This document shows positions 1 to 6,164 of a stretch of 6,164 nucleotides of DNA, piece by piece; within the stretch, counting starts at the first letter, position 1, and each line of letters opens with the position of its first letter. The notes beneath the pieces are model-generated. The model was not told the DNA's origin, searched no databases, and saw only the letters and a list, made by a program, of their open reading frames with translations. This DNA is from an uncultured Anaerococcus sp. (GTDB lineage Bacteria; Bacillota; Clostridia; Tissierellales; Peptoniphilaceae): assembly GCA_900550345.1 (NCBI GenBank), contig URRX01000089.1, positions 1 to 6,164 of the forward strand. Reading direction: 5' to 3'. The translations under genes were made by a program, and so were the position numbers.

Positions 1-119
1 ATTTTTTTGTATTTTATTTTTTAAATATTAATTTCACTTTTTCCATTATAAATATATTCTTATTTGCAATTTATTTTCTTATTACTTTATCATAACATGT
101 TTTTTATGAAGCAATTATG

Positions 120-128
120 TGCTACAAT
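120..128 (+). promoter_or_regulatory. Candidate extended -10 promoter for the protease gene
   Basis: The sequence TGCTACAAT matches the extended -10 form TGnTATAAT with one difference. The matching -35 position (about 100-105) is just a T run, which is acceptable for an extended -10 promoter. Transcription would start near 134-136, giving a leader of about 120 bases that contains both downstream hairpins. An alternative TATAAT at 207-212 lies inside the inverted repeat and would give a much shorter leader, but it lacks a good -35 as well. A weaker pair, TTGCAA (64-69) with TATCAT (88-93), is also possible. All are inferred by eye. Confidence 0.45.
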
Positions 129-148
129 AATTAATGTCGAAATTATGT

Positions 149-178
149 AGGTATAAATTTTTCTTAAAATCTATGCCT
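149..178 (+). promoter_or_regulatory. Leader hairpin with a following T-rich tract (possible attenuator)
   Basis: Bases 149-155 can pair with 172-178 (7 pairs, one of them G-U). After an A/C mismatch, 157-161 pairs with 166-170 (5 pairs) around the loop TCTT. The hairpin is followed by the T-rich run TTCTTTATTTTTCTTT. This resembles a weak intrinsic terminator sitting inside the presumed leader of the protease gene. It could be an attenuator, the end of a transcript from further left, or a folding by-product of AT-rich DNA. Confidence 0.4.
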
Positions 179-199
179 TCTTTATTTTTCTTTATTTTA

Positions 200-232
200 T
201 TATTTATATAATAATTCTTATTATATAAATAA
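200..232. repeat. Perfect 15-bp inverted repeat just before the ribosome binding site
   Basis: Bases 200-214 (TTATTTATATAATAA) are exactly complementary to 218-232, with a 3-base spacer TTC. All 15 pairs are A-T. The repeat ends 11 bases before the AAAGGA ribosome binding site. As RNA it would form a 5' stem that could protect the message or affect access to the start. As DNA it could be an operator, and it contains TATAAT on one strand and its mirror on the other. The symmetry is certain from the sequence, but the role is inference. Confidence 0.65.
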
Positions 233-243
233 AATACACTCAG

Positions 244-249
244 AAAGGA
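244..249 (+). promoter_or_regulatory. Ribosome binding site of the protease gene
   Basis: AAAGGA lies 6 bases before the ATG at 256. It fixes this start codon, which is immediately followed by a typical lysine-rich signal peptide. No other in-frame start near it has an equally placed site. Confidence 0.85.
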
Positions 250-255
250 ATTACT

Positions 256-3200
256 ATGAAGAAAAAAGCAATTATACCTTCCTTGTTACTTGCTTTTTTT
301 GCCTTATCAAATCCTTTAACAGCAAACGCTGATAATAATTTTTTAAGTCAAAAACAAAGTACAGGAATGGAAATTCAAGGTTTAAGTCCTGAATTTAAAG
401 AGTTTGAAAAAAATTTAGCTCAAAAAAATAATAAAACTTCTGACGGAGATGGATATATTCCAGAACCTTTTGAAATTGTTGACTCTAAAATTGAAAATCA
501 AGCTAATAGACATTTGCCAAGAAGTTTTGATTTAAGAGATCACAATAAGGTTTCTCCAGTTAGAGATCAAGGTCCTAATGGTTCTTGCTGGGCTTTTGCA
601 GCTTATGCATCATTAGAATCTACTTTAATGCCAGAAGTTCACGATTTCTCAGAAAAACATATGAGAAATACCCACTCTTTTGATTGGGGTCCAACAAAAG
701 GAGGAAACAGATCAATATCAGCAGCATATCTTGCTAGGTGGTCTGGTCCTATAGATGAAAGTGATGATCCATATTCACCTTTTAATTTTAATTCGAGCCA
801 TTTATTAACAAGATCAATGGATTCTGGAAATATTTTATTTTTACCTGATAAAACAAGTGTTCAATCAAATATGAACATTTTAAAAGAACACATCATGGAT
901 TATGGTGCAATTCAAACAGGTATGCACATGGATGATCGATTCTTAAATGAAGATACATGGGCACATTATAATTATAGTCCGATTTTAAGTAACCACGCAG
1001 TTGCAATTGTTGGATGGGATGATAATTATTCTAGGTATAATTTCAAAAGTACTCCTCCTAGTGATGGAGCTTGGTTAATTAAGAACTCCTGGGGTACAGG
1101 TATGGGTATTGATGGTTATTATTGGATATCTTATCATGATTACAATGTTGCATCATCTAATGCTCAATATTTTGCAAATTCAAAAGGAAGAAATTCAAAT
1201 ATTTATCAATATGACTGGTTAGGAATGACTTCATCTTTTGGTTATAGAGGTCAAGGTTTTATGGCAAATGTCTTCCAAGCTTCTAACTACGATCAATATT
1301 TAAATACAACAGGATTTTTCACACAAGCTGATGATGCTGATTATGAAATCTATGTTGTAGATAATTATACTGATAAGTCTTCATTTAATAATATGAGAAA
1401 AGTTTCAAGTGGTCACATTGATAGTGCAGGATATCACACAATTGATTTTGGATCACAAAAAATAAAAGCAAATAATAAATTTGCTGTAATAGTAAGACTT
1501 GCAAGTAATTCAACTTATTATCCTTTAGGAATAGAAAAACCAATTAGAGGATATTCTTCTAGAGCAAGAGCAGGTTATGGAGAATCTTTTGTATCTGGTA
1601 ATGGTTATGACTGGGATGATTTATCATCTTATAGTTATGGAACTAATGTTTGTGTAAAAGCATTTACTTCAAGAAGACCTACATCTGTAATAGATCATGA
1701 CGATTCTAATACTGATGACTTCCCTAGTGAAGATGATTTTACTTACAAATTAAATTTCAACGAAAAAACTTTATTTGTTGGTGAAACTTTTAAATTAGAT
1801 TTTGATAGTCCAAAAGATGTTTTATGGCAATCATCTAACCCTAATATAGTAAGCGTTGATCAAAACGGTAATATTAAAGCTAATAAAGCTGGTAAAGTAG
1901 AAATTAAAGCTTCATCAAATGGAAAAAGCGATATAGCTGTTATTAATGTTATAGAAGATAAGAAGGCAAGATTTGAGGTAAGTACAGATAAAAAATCCTA
2001 CAATCTAAATGAAAATGCCCTAATTAAAATTCAAGCTTACGATAAATTTGATAAAAATTTAAGTGCACAAAAAGTTAATGTAAAACTTACACTTCCAAGT
2101 GGAAAAACTATGACTTTAGATAGACTTACAAATATCAATGGTTACACTGATGTTTATGCATATCTATCAAACTTAGGTGAAACTGGAAAATATAAAGTTA
2201 AAGTATCAGCTTTTGTTGAAGATTATTTAATTGAAGGTGAAACTTCATTTATTGTAAATGGTGACCAAGATAATCACACTTACAAATTAAATGTTAATAA
2301 TAAAGACTTGAATGTTGGAGATAGATTTAAATTAGAATTTGATAGTGCTAATGAAATAAAATGGTCTTCATCTGATGAAAATATAGTAAGTGTTGATCAA
2401 AATGGTAATATTGTAGCTAAAAAAGCTGGTAGAGCAATAATAACTGCAAGATCATTAAATAAATATGATACTGCTATAATTAATGTTAAAGAAACTAAAA
2501 AAGCTAATCTAAAACTAACAACTGATAAGAAAAAATATAGCATTGATGAAGATGCTAAAATAAATGTAGATTTATTTGATGCTGAAAATAATCCTGTTAG
2601 ATATAGTAGAGTTGTTTTAAAACTTACTACACCAAGTGGAAAAACTCTAACTCTTTCAGAATTTACAAATAGAGATGGACACGCTCAAACACAAGCATTT
2701 TTATCAAAATTAAATGAAATTGGAAGATATAAAATAGAAGCTTCTACTTATGTTGATAATAAATTAGTAGAAAAATCATGTGAATTTGATGTTTATAATA
2801 TTGATACTCATACTTACAAGTTAAATATAAACGAAAAAAGTTTACTTGTTGGAGATATAATAAAACTTGAATTTGATAGTGCTGATCCAATCGAATGGAA
2901 ATCAACAAATTCAGATATTGTAAGTGTTGATAGAAATGGTTATGTTTATGCTAAAAAAGCTGGCCAAGCTGAGATAATAGCTACATCAAATGGAAAATCT
3001 GATAAAGCTTTAATAAAAGTTTCAGAAAATAAAAAAGCAAATATAGAAGTTAAAGCAAACAAAAAAGATTATTATTTGGGAGAAAGCGCATTAATAAATG
3101 TGAAAATTCTAGATAACAATAATAATCCTATAAGAAATCAAAAAGTAAACCTAACTCTTCAAACACCTAGCGGAAAACTTGCAAAAATAAGTAAATATAC

Positions 3201-4977
3201 AAATAATAATGGATATGCTACTATTAACGCAAAAGTTAATGAAAAGGGAGAAGAAGGCCTTTATAAAGTCTTTGTTGATTCTTATGTTTACGGAAAATTA
3301 ATTGAAGCTAAAACAGAATTTAATGTTAAAAAATATGTAGAAATTGATAAACACACCTATAAATTAAATACAAATGATAAATCTTTATTTGTAGGTCAAT
3401 CATTTAAACTTTCTTTTGATAGTGGTAAAGAAATAAGCTGGCAATCATCTGATTCTAATATAGTTAGTGTTGACCAAAATGGTAATATTTACGCTAAAAA
3501 AGCCGGTAAAGCTATTATAACTGCTACATCTAACGGAAAATCTGATAAGGCTACAATAACAGTTAAAAATAATAAAAATACTGATAATAAAAAAGCAAGA
3601 TTTGAAATTAGTGCTAACAAAGATTCTTATGATCTTAATGATAAAGCCTTATTTAATATAAAAGCCTTTAATGATTATAATATGGTAGTTAGAGGAAATA
3701 GATTTAACGTAAAAGTTCAAACTCCAAGTGGAAGAGTGTTAAGAAATAGTAAAGTAACTAACTTCATGGGAGAAGCTCAAATAAGCGTAGACCTAAATAG
3801 CATAAATGAACAAGGCGAATATAAACTTATAGTTTATGGAAACTTAATGAACAAAGAAGTTACTAATTCAATAGACTTTACTGTTGGAAACCCTGATAAA
3901 TATATTGAAAAAATAGACAATCATTCCTATACTTTAAATGTTGATAAAAAAGAATTAAATGTTGGAGAGATGTTTAAACTTATATTAGACAGCTCAAGTA
4001 AAGTCCAATGGAAATCTTCCGATGAAAATATAGCTAGTGTTGATCAAAATGGTAATATCAAAGCTAAAAATCCTGGAGAAGTTACAATAGAAGCTGAGTC
4101 TAATGGTAAAACAGATCAAGCTACAATTTCTATAAAAGATGACAAAAAATCAAGATTTGAAATCGAAACAGATGAAAACTACAAGGCAAATCAAAAAGCA
4201 AATATAAATATAAGCGCATTTAATAAATACGATATGCTCGTAAGAGGACAAAGATTTAATGTAAAAGTTACAAGTCCAAGCGGTGAAATTTATGAAACAA
4301 ATAAAGTTACTGACTATGACGGATATGCTGATGTAGAAATAGATAAAGATTATCTAAAAGAAGATGGTGAGTACGAAATAGAAATTTCTGGAAAAATCAT
4401 GGACAAAGAAGTTTCAAACTTGGCTAAGATAAATATTGATAAAGATATAGAACTAAAAGAAGATAATTTTGAAATAAATATCGGAGATAAGGTAGAATTC
4501 TTAAAAAATAAAAACAAAGAATATAAATTCCAAATCGAAGATGAAGATATTTTAAAAATTGTTGATCAAGAAATTGTTGGACTAAAAAAAGGTAAAACAA
4601 AAGTTAAAGTTTCAAACGAAAATCAAGAATTAATATTTGAAGTAAATGTTAAAGAAAAAGAAAAAGACCAAGATAGAATTGTATTAATTCCTTTGGAAGA
4701 CTTATCTGATGAAATAAAAGAACTTGGCGAAGTTAAAGTATTCAAGTTGATATCAAAAGATAATGAAGCAATTAAAAATCAAATGGTTGAATTAAATTTA
4801 GAAAAACCTTCTGGTCAAAAATATGAACTTGAAGTTGAAACTGACGAAAATGGACAAATAATTTTAGATTTAAATTCTGATTTATATGATGAAATAGGAT
4901 CATACAAACTTGAATTAAAGGCAAAATTAAATGAAAATGATAAGCTAAAATATTTCGATATTTTTAGTCTAGAATAA
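256..4977 (+). CDS. Secreted C1 (papain-family) cysteine protease with lectin-like domain and six Ig-like repeat units
   Basis: Exported protease predicted to cut proteins outside the cell. Residues 1-25 form a signal peptide (MKKK, hydrophobic core, ANA|D cleavage). Residues 26-87 are a short propeptide with the GYIPEPFEI stretch I associate with this clostridial family. The C1 peptidase spans about 88-308: Q105 (oxyanion hole), C111 in GSCWAFA, H247 in NHAVAIVGWD, N277 in KNSWG. The papain Cys of CGSCW is Asn here (PNGSCW). Only three Cys occur in all (111, 466, 842), so a papain-like disulfide set is absent. About 316-470 fits the Clostridia 'lectin-like' domain that follows such proteases. 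An Asp-rich linker (476-495) leads to six tandem units beginning near 496, 675, 853, 1034, 1224 and 1400; each has a Big2-type module (SVDQNGNI, AKKAG) and a second beta module with TPSG. The last unit is diverged and rich in Glu/Lys. No LPXTG, SLH or other anchor ends the protein. Start chosen from AAAGGA plus signal peptide. The family call is firm; the substrate is unknown. Confidence 0.93.
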   Translation: MKKKAIIPSLLLAFFALSNPLTANADNNFLSQKQSTGMEIQGLSPEFKEFEKNLAQKNNKTSDGDGYIPEPFEIVDSKIENQANRHLPRSFDLRDHNKVSPVRDQGPNGSCWAFAAYASLESTLMPEVHDFSEKHMRNTHSFDWGPTKGGNRSISAAYLARWSGPIDESDDPYSPFNFNSSHLLTRSMDSGNILFLPDKTSVQSNMNILKEHIMDYGAIQTGMHMDDRFLNEDTWAHYNYSPILSNHAVAIVGWDDNYSRYNFKSTPPSDGAWLIKNSWGTGMGIDGYYWISYHDYNVASSNAQYFANSKGRNSNIYQYDWLGMTSSFGYRGQGFMANVFQASNYDQYLNTTGFFTQADDADYEIYVVDNYTDKSSFNNMRKVSSGHIDSAGYHTIDFGSQKIKANNKFAVIVRLASNSTYYPLGIEKPIRGYSSRARAGYGESFVSGNGYDWDDLSSYSYGTNVCVKAFTSRRPTSVIDHDDSNTDDFPSEDDFTYKLNFNEKTLFVGETFKLDFDSPKDVLWQSSNPNIVSVDQNGNIKANKAGKVEIKASSNGKSDIAVINVIEDKKARFEVSTDKKSYNLNENALIKIQAYDKFDKNLSAQKVNVKLTLPSGKTMTLDRLTNINGYTDVYAYLSNLGETGKYKVKVSAFVEDYLIEGETSFIVNGDQDNHTYKLNVNNKDLNVGDRFKLEFDSANEIKWSSSDENIVSVDQNGNIVAKKAGRAIITARSLNKYDTAIINVKETKKANLKLTTDKKKYSIDEDAKINVDLFDAENNPVRYSRVVLKLTTPSGKTLTLSEFTNRDGHAQTQAFLSKLNEIGRYKIEASTYVDNKLVEKSCEFDVYNIDTHTYKLNINEKSLLVGDIIKLEFDSADPIEWKSTNSDIVSVDRNGYVYAKKAGQAEIIATSNGKSDKALIKVSENKKANIEVKANKKDYYLGESALINVKILDNNNNPIRNQKVNLTLQTPSGKLAKISKYTNNNGYATINAKVNEKGEEGLYKVFVDSYVYGKLIEAKTEFNVKKYVEIDKHTYKLNTNDKSLFVGQSFKLSFDSGKEISWQSSDSNIVSVDQNGNIYAKKAGKAIITATSNGKSDKATITVKNNKNTDNKKARFEISANKDSYDLNDKALFNIKAFNDYNMVVRGNRFNVKVQTPSGRVLRNSKVTNFMGEAQISVDLNSINEQGEYKLIVYGNLMNKEVTNSIDFTVGNPDKYIEKIDNHSYTLNVDKKELNVGEMFKLILDSSSKVQWKSSDENIASVDQNGNIKAKNPGEVTIEAESNGKTDQATISIKDDKKSRFEIETDENYKANQKANINISAFNKYDMLVRGQRFNVKVTSPSGEIYETNKVTDYDGYADVEIDKDYLKEDGEYEIEISGKIMDKEVSNLAKINIDKDIELKEDNFEINIGDKVEFLKNKNKEYKFQIEDEDILKIVDQEIVGLKKGKTKVKVSNENQELIFEVNVKEKEKDQDRIVLIPLEDLSDEIKELGEVKVFKLISKDNEAIKNQMVELNLEKPSGQKYELEVETDENGQIILDLNSDLYDEIGSYKLELKAKLNENDKLKYFDIFSLE
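1741..4974 (+). repeat. Six tandem two-module Ig-like units inside the protease gene
   Basis: Units start near 1741, 2278, 2812, 3355, 3925 and 4453, spaced 522-570 bases. The first half of each (about 72 residues) opens with TYKLN or a variant and carries W-x-S-S-(D/N)-x-N-I-V-S-V-D-Q-N-G-N-I, a Big2-like signature. The second half (about 100-110 residues) carries D-K-K-x-Y near its start, then PSG, then a G-x-Y-K strand, resembling MG2/invasin-type domains. At DNA level the core GTGTTGATCAAAATGGTAAT is shared exactly by units 2 and 5, and nearly so by 1 and 4. Unit 4 has a longer internal Asn/Lys-rich linker (residues 1104-1113), and unit 6 has lost the SVDQNG core. This is likely a stalk that holds the protease away from its tail end, or a binding region. 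Confidence 0.88.
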
Positions 4978-4982
4978 AAAAT

Positions 4983-5017
4983 AAATCCTCCTGAATAAAT
5001 AATTCAGGAGGATTTTT
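4983..5017. terminator. Bidirectional intrinsic terminator between convergent genes
   Basis: Bases 4983-4996 pair perfectly with 5002-5015 (14 pairs, core TCCTCCTGAA/TTCAGGAGGA) around the loop AAATA. On the + strand the stem runs into T5013-T5017. On the - strand it runs into T's complementary to the A run 4976-4981. It begins 5 bases after the protease stop codon and 34 bases beyond the stop of the minus-strand oxidoreductase, so it can end both transcripts. The AGGAGG in the right arm looks like a Shine-Dalgarno site, but no gene starts after it. Confidence 0.93.
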
Positions 5018-5049
5018 CTATATAAAAATTTGAAAATTACTACTATGTT

Positions 5050-6048
5050 TTACATATTAGGCTCTATATAATTATAAGAATCTCTAATATTTGCAGATTT
5101 TTTTAATTTTTCTAAAATCTCAAGGACATCTTTAGATTCTTTTAATCTTTTTTCACATTCTTTTAAATCATTTTTTTCATATATTTCCCTAAAATAGTCA
5201 AATTCATAAAAATATAGAGGATTTTCATCTTTTATATCTAGATAATTTAATTTTCCATCTGAAAAATACTCAATCTTTTCAGCCTCTTGGATATTTCCAC
5301 ATACCTTAATGTAACCTTCTTGACCTTGGATTAAAATAATGTTTTCTGATTGGCAATCTTTAGCATTTGTAAATGATACTGTTAAGTCCTTATAAGAAAT
5401 TAAACCAGATCCTGCAATATCAACACCATAATCATTTATATTTCCAAAATATGAAAATTCTTCTCCCATTCCAAAAAGCTCATAAATCAAATGTAGATTA
5501 TAAATTCCAAGATCTGCCAAGGCTCCTGCTGAAAATTCGCTTTTAAAAATATTTTCAACAATTCCCTCCTTGTACTTATCAAATCTTGATGAATATTGAG
5601 AATAATTAATCATACAAGTGGAAATTTTCCCAATTTGGCCCAAAAGATTTTTCAATATTTCAAGGCTTGGCAAATATTTTATGGAAATCGCCTCAAACAA
5701 AAATAATTTTTTATCATCAGAAATTTTTATTAAATCATCAAGCTCTTTTGTATTTGTAAAAAATGGTTTTTCACAAATTACATTTTTCCCAGCTTCAAGA
5801 CACATTTTTGCTTGTTTGTAGTGTAAAGAATTTGGACTTGCTATATAAACAAAATTAATTTCAGGATCTGAAAGCATCTTTTCTAAAGAATCAAAAGCCT
5901 TTTCTGCTCCAAATTTTTCCTTTAATTTATTAGCCTTTTCTATAGACCTAGAATATGCCCCATAATACTTATAAGCTTCCATTTTTGTAACTGTACTTAA
6001 AATATTATGAACAATAAAATTTGAACCAATACTTGCAAATTTAATCAT
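5050..6048 (-). CDS. Gfo/Idh/MocA-family NAD(P)-dependent oxidoreductase
   Basis: Predicted cytoplasmic dehydrogenase of the Gfo/Idh/MocA family, which typically oxidises or reduces sugars, inositols and related polyols with NAD(P). At 332 residues it is a full-length member. The N-terminal Rossmann domain covers about 1-118. The dinucleotide loop near residues 7-12 reads IGSNFI rather than a classic GxGxxG, a form I associate with a Firmicutes branch of the family. YIASPNSLHY (68-77) and the signature E93-K94-P95 follow, where K94 is the expected catalytic lysine. The C-terminal domain has SAGALADLGIYNLH (173-186), with D179 and H186 in the usual catalytic region. The start ATG at 6048 has GAGGGGG 4 bases before it and overlaps the end of an upstream minus-strand frame as ATGATTAA, which suggests co-transcription and coupled translation. 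It is convergent with the protease gene and shares only the terminator. The family is clear; the substrate cannot be told from the sequence. Confidence 0.92.
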   Translation of the reverse strand: MIKFASIGSNFIVHNILSTVTKMEAYKYYGAYSRSIEKANKLKEKFGAEKAFDSLEKMLSDPEINFVYIASPNSLHYKQAKMCLEAGKNVICEKPFFTNTKELDDLIKISDDKKLFLFEAISIKYLPSLEILKNLLGQIGKISTCMINYSQYSSRFDKYKEGIVENIFKSEFSAGALADLGIYNLHLIYELFGMGEEFSYFGNINDYGVDIAGSGLISYKDLTVSFTNAKDCQSENIILIQGQEGYIKVCGNIQEAEKIEYFSDGKLNYLDIKDENPLYFYEFDYFREIYEKNDLKECEKRLKESKDVLEILEKLKKSANIRDSYNYIEPNM

Positions 6049-6164
6049 ATAACCCCCTCTTTTTTACCCTTATATAAAAAATAATTATAGAAATAAAATA
6101 ACAAATAATAAATAAATACATTAAAGAATATTTTGTAAATACCATTCCTATTAGTAAATCAATT
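6041..6164 (-). CDS. C-terminal end of a membrane protein (partial, runs off the right edge)
   Basis: A minus-strand frame enters from the window edge and stays open for 40 codons to a TAA at 6043-6041. The translation has a polar/short hydrophobic part, then a continuous hydrophobic stretch, LMYLFIICYFISIIIFYI, and a basic tail, RVKKRGLYD. That is the pattern of a final transmembrane helix with its C-terminus in the cytoplasm. The stop overlaps the oxidoreductase start by 8 bases (ATGATTAA), a common arrangement in bacterial operons. Forty open codons in such AT-rich DNA are uncommon by chance, and the tail is protein-like. The two internal ATG codons (6145 and 6121) have no well-spaced ribosome binding site, so the real start is beyond the window. 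I cannot name the family; it may be a permease or other integral membrane protein. Confidence 0.62.
   Translation of the reverse strand, partial: IDLLIGMVFTKYSLMYLFIICYFISIIIFYIRVKKRGLYD
6053..6059 (-). promoter_or_regulatory. Ribosome binding site of the oxidoreductase, inside the upstream frame
   Basis: On the minus strand GAGGGGG ends 4 bases before the ATG at 6048. It is G-rich in otherwise A/T-rich surroundings, which supports this start. It lies within the last codons of the overlapping upstream frame (encoding Lys-Arg-Gly), as expected for translationally coupled genes. Confidence 0.75.

Larger units (their letters stand above)
1..255. other. AT-rich non-coding region upstream of the protease gene
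   Basis: No convincing gene lies here on either strand. The sequence is dominated by A/T runs, with a T-rich stretch at the left edge. A + strand frame from the edge stays open to a TAA at 93-95, but its translation is only hydrophobic residues and looks like a by-product of T-richness. What the region does hold is regulatory-looking: an extended -10 promoter candidate near 120-128, a hairpin at 149-178 followed by a T-rich tract, a perfect inverted repeat at 200-232, and the ribosome binding site at 244-249. Confidence 0.7.

Noticed and set aside
3..95. A + strand frame open from the left edge to a TAA at 93-95, possibly the end of an upstream gene
   Set aside because: Its translation is almost only Phe, Leu, Ile, Tyr, Asn, Ser and Thr with no charged residue, as expected from T-rich DNA. 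No terminator or gene-like codon use supports it. It cannot be excluded without sequence further left.
1..100. A short minus-strand frame starting ATGGAAAAAGTG
   Set aside because: It ends after 10 codons, has no ribosome binding site, and lies in low-complexity DNA.
200..232. The palindrome as a Fur or PerR box
   Set aside because: Its arms are A/T-rich and symmetric, but they do not match the 7-1-7 pattern of either box at the palindrome centre. The likeness is only general AT content.
5005..5012. AGGAGG as a ribosome binding site for a small gene after the protease
   Set aside because: It is the right arm of the terminator stem, and no start codon with a usable frame follows at a suitable distance.
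5618..5821. A 67-codon + strand open frame
   Set aside because: It lies wholly inside the oxidoreductase gene on the opposite strand, lacks a ribosome binding site, and its translation resembles no protein. The minus-strand gene explains the sequence.
6084..6089. A TATAAT on the minus strand as a promoter for the oxidoreductase
   Set aside because: It lies within the codons of the partial upstream membrane-protein frame and has no recognisable -35 at the right distance. Such sequences are frequent in this AT-rich DNA. The operon arrangement explains expression better.

Overview
The window looks like chromosomal DNA of a low-GC anaerobic Gram-positive bacterium. Intergenic DNA is almost pure A/T, codons are strongly A/T-ending, ribosome binding sites are of the AAAGGA/GAGGGG type, and the large secreted protein has a domain plan common in Clostridia/Tissierellia. 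A Peptoniphilaceae member such as Anaerococcus is my best guess, from style of sequence only.

Layout. Bases 1-255 are non-coding and AT-rich. They hold an extended -10 promoter candidate, a terminator-like hairpin and a perfect 15-bp inverted repeat just ahead of the ribosome binding site. Bases 256-4977 (+) encode one very large exported protein of 1573 residues: signal peptide, short propeptide, papain-family (C1) cysteine protease with the full Gln/Cys/His/Asn active-site set, a lectin-like domain, an acidic linker, and six tandem units of about 175-190 residues. Each unit pairs a bacterial Ig-like (Big2-type) module with a second beta-sandwich module resembling MG2/invasin-type domains. 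No LPXTG or other recognisable wall anchor is present. A strong hairpin at 4983-5017 ends this gene and can also serve the convergent gene on the other side.

On the minus strand, 6048-5050 encodes a Gfo/Idh/MocA-family NAD(P)-dependent oxidoreductase of 332 residues. Its start codon lies inside the last codons of a second minus-strand reading frame that enters from the right edge (6164-6041). That frame looks like the C-terminal end of a membrane protein, with a hydrophobic helix followed by a basic tail. The ATGATTAA overlap suggests the two are translationally coupled parts of one operon.

The protease and the oxidoreductase operon are convergent and separated by a shared terminator, so nothing here ties their functions together. 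The protease gene appears to be a stand-alone unit with its own promoter and a structured leader. I see no CRISPR array, tRNA/rRNA, insertion sequence or defence system, and no clear evidence of a wholly new system. The most notable items are the un-anchored protease with its repeat stalk, the leader structures, and the overlapping partial membrane gene.
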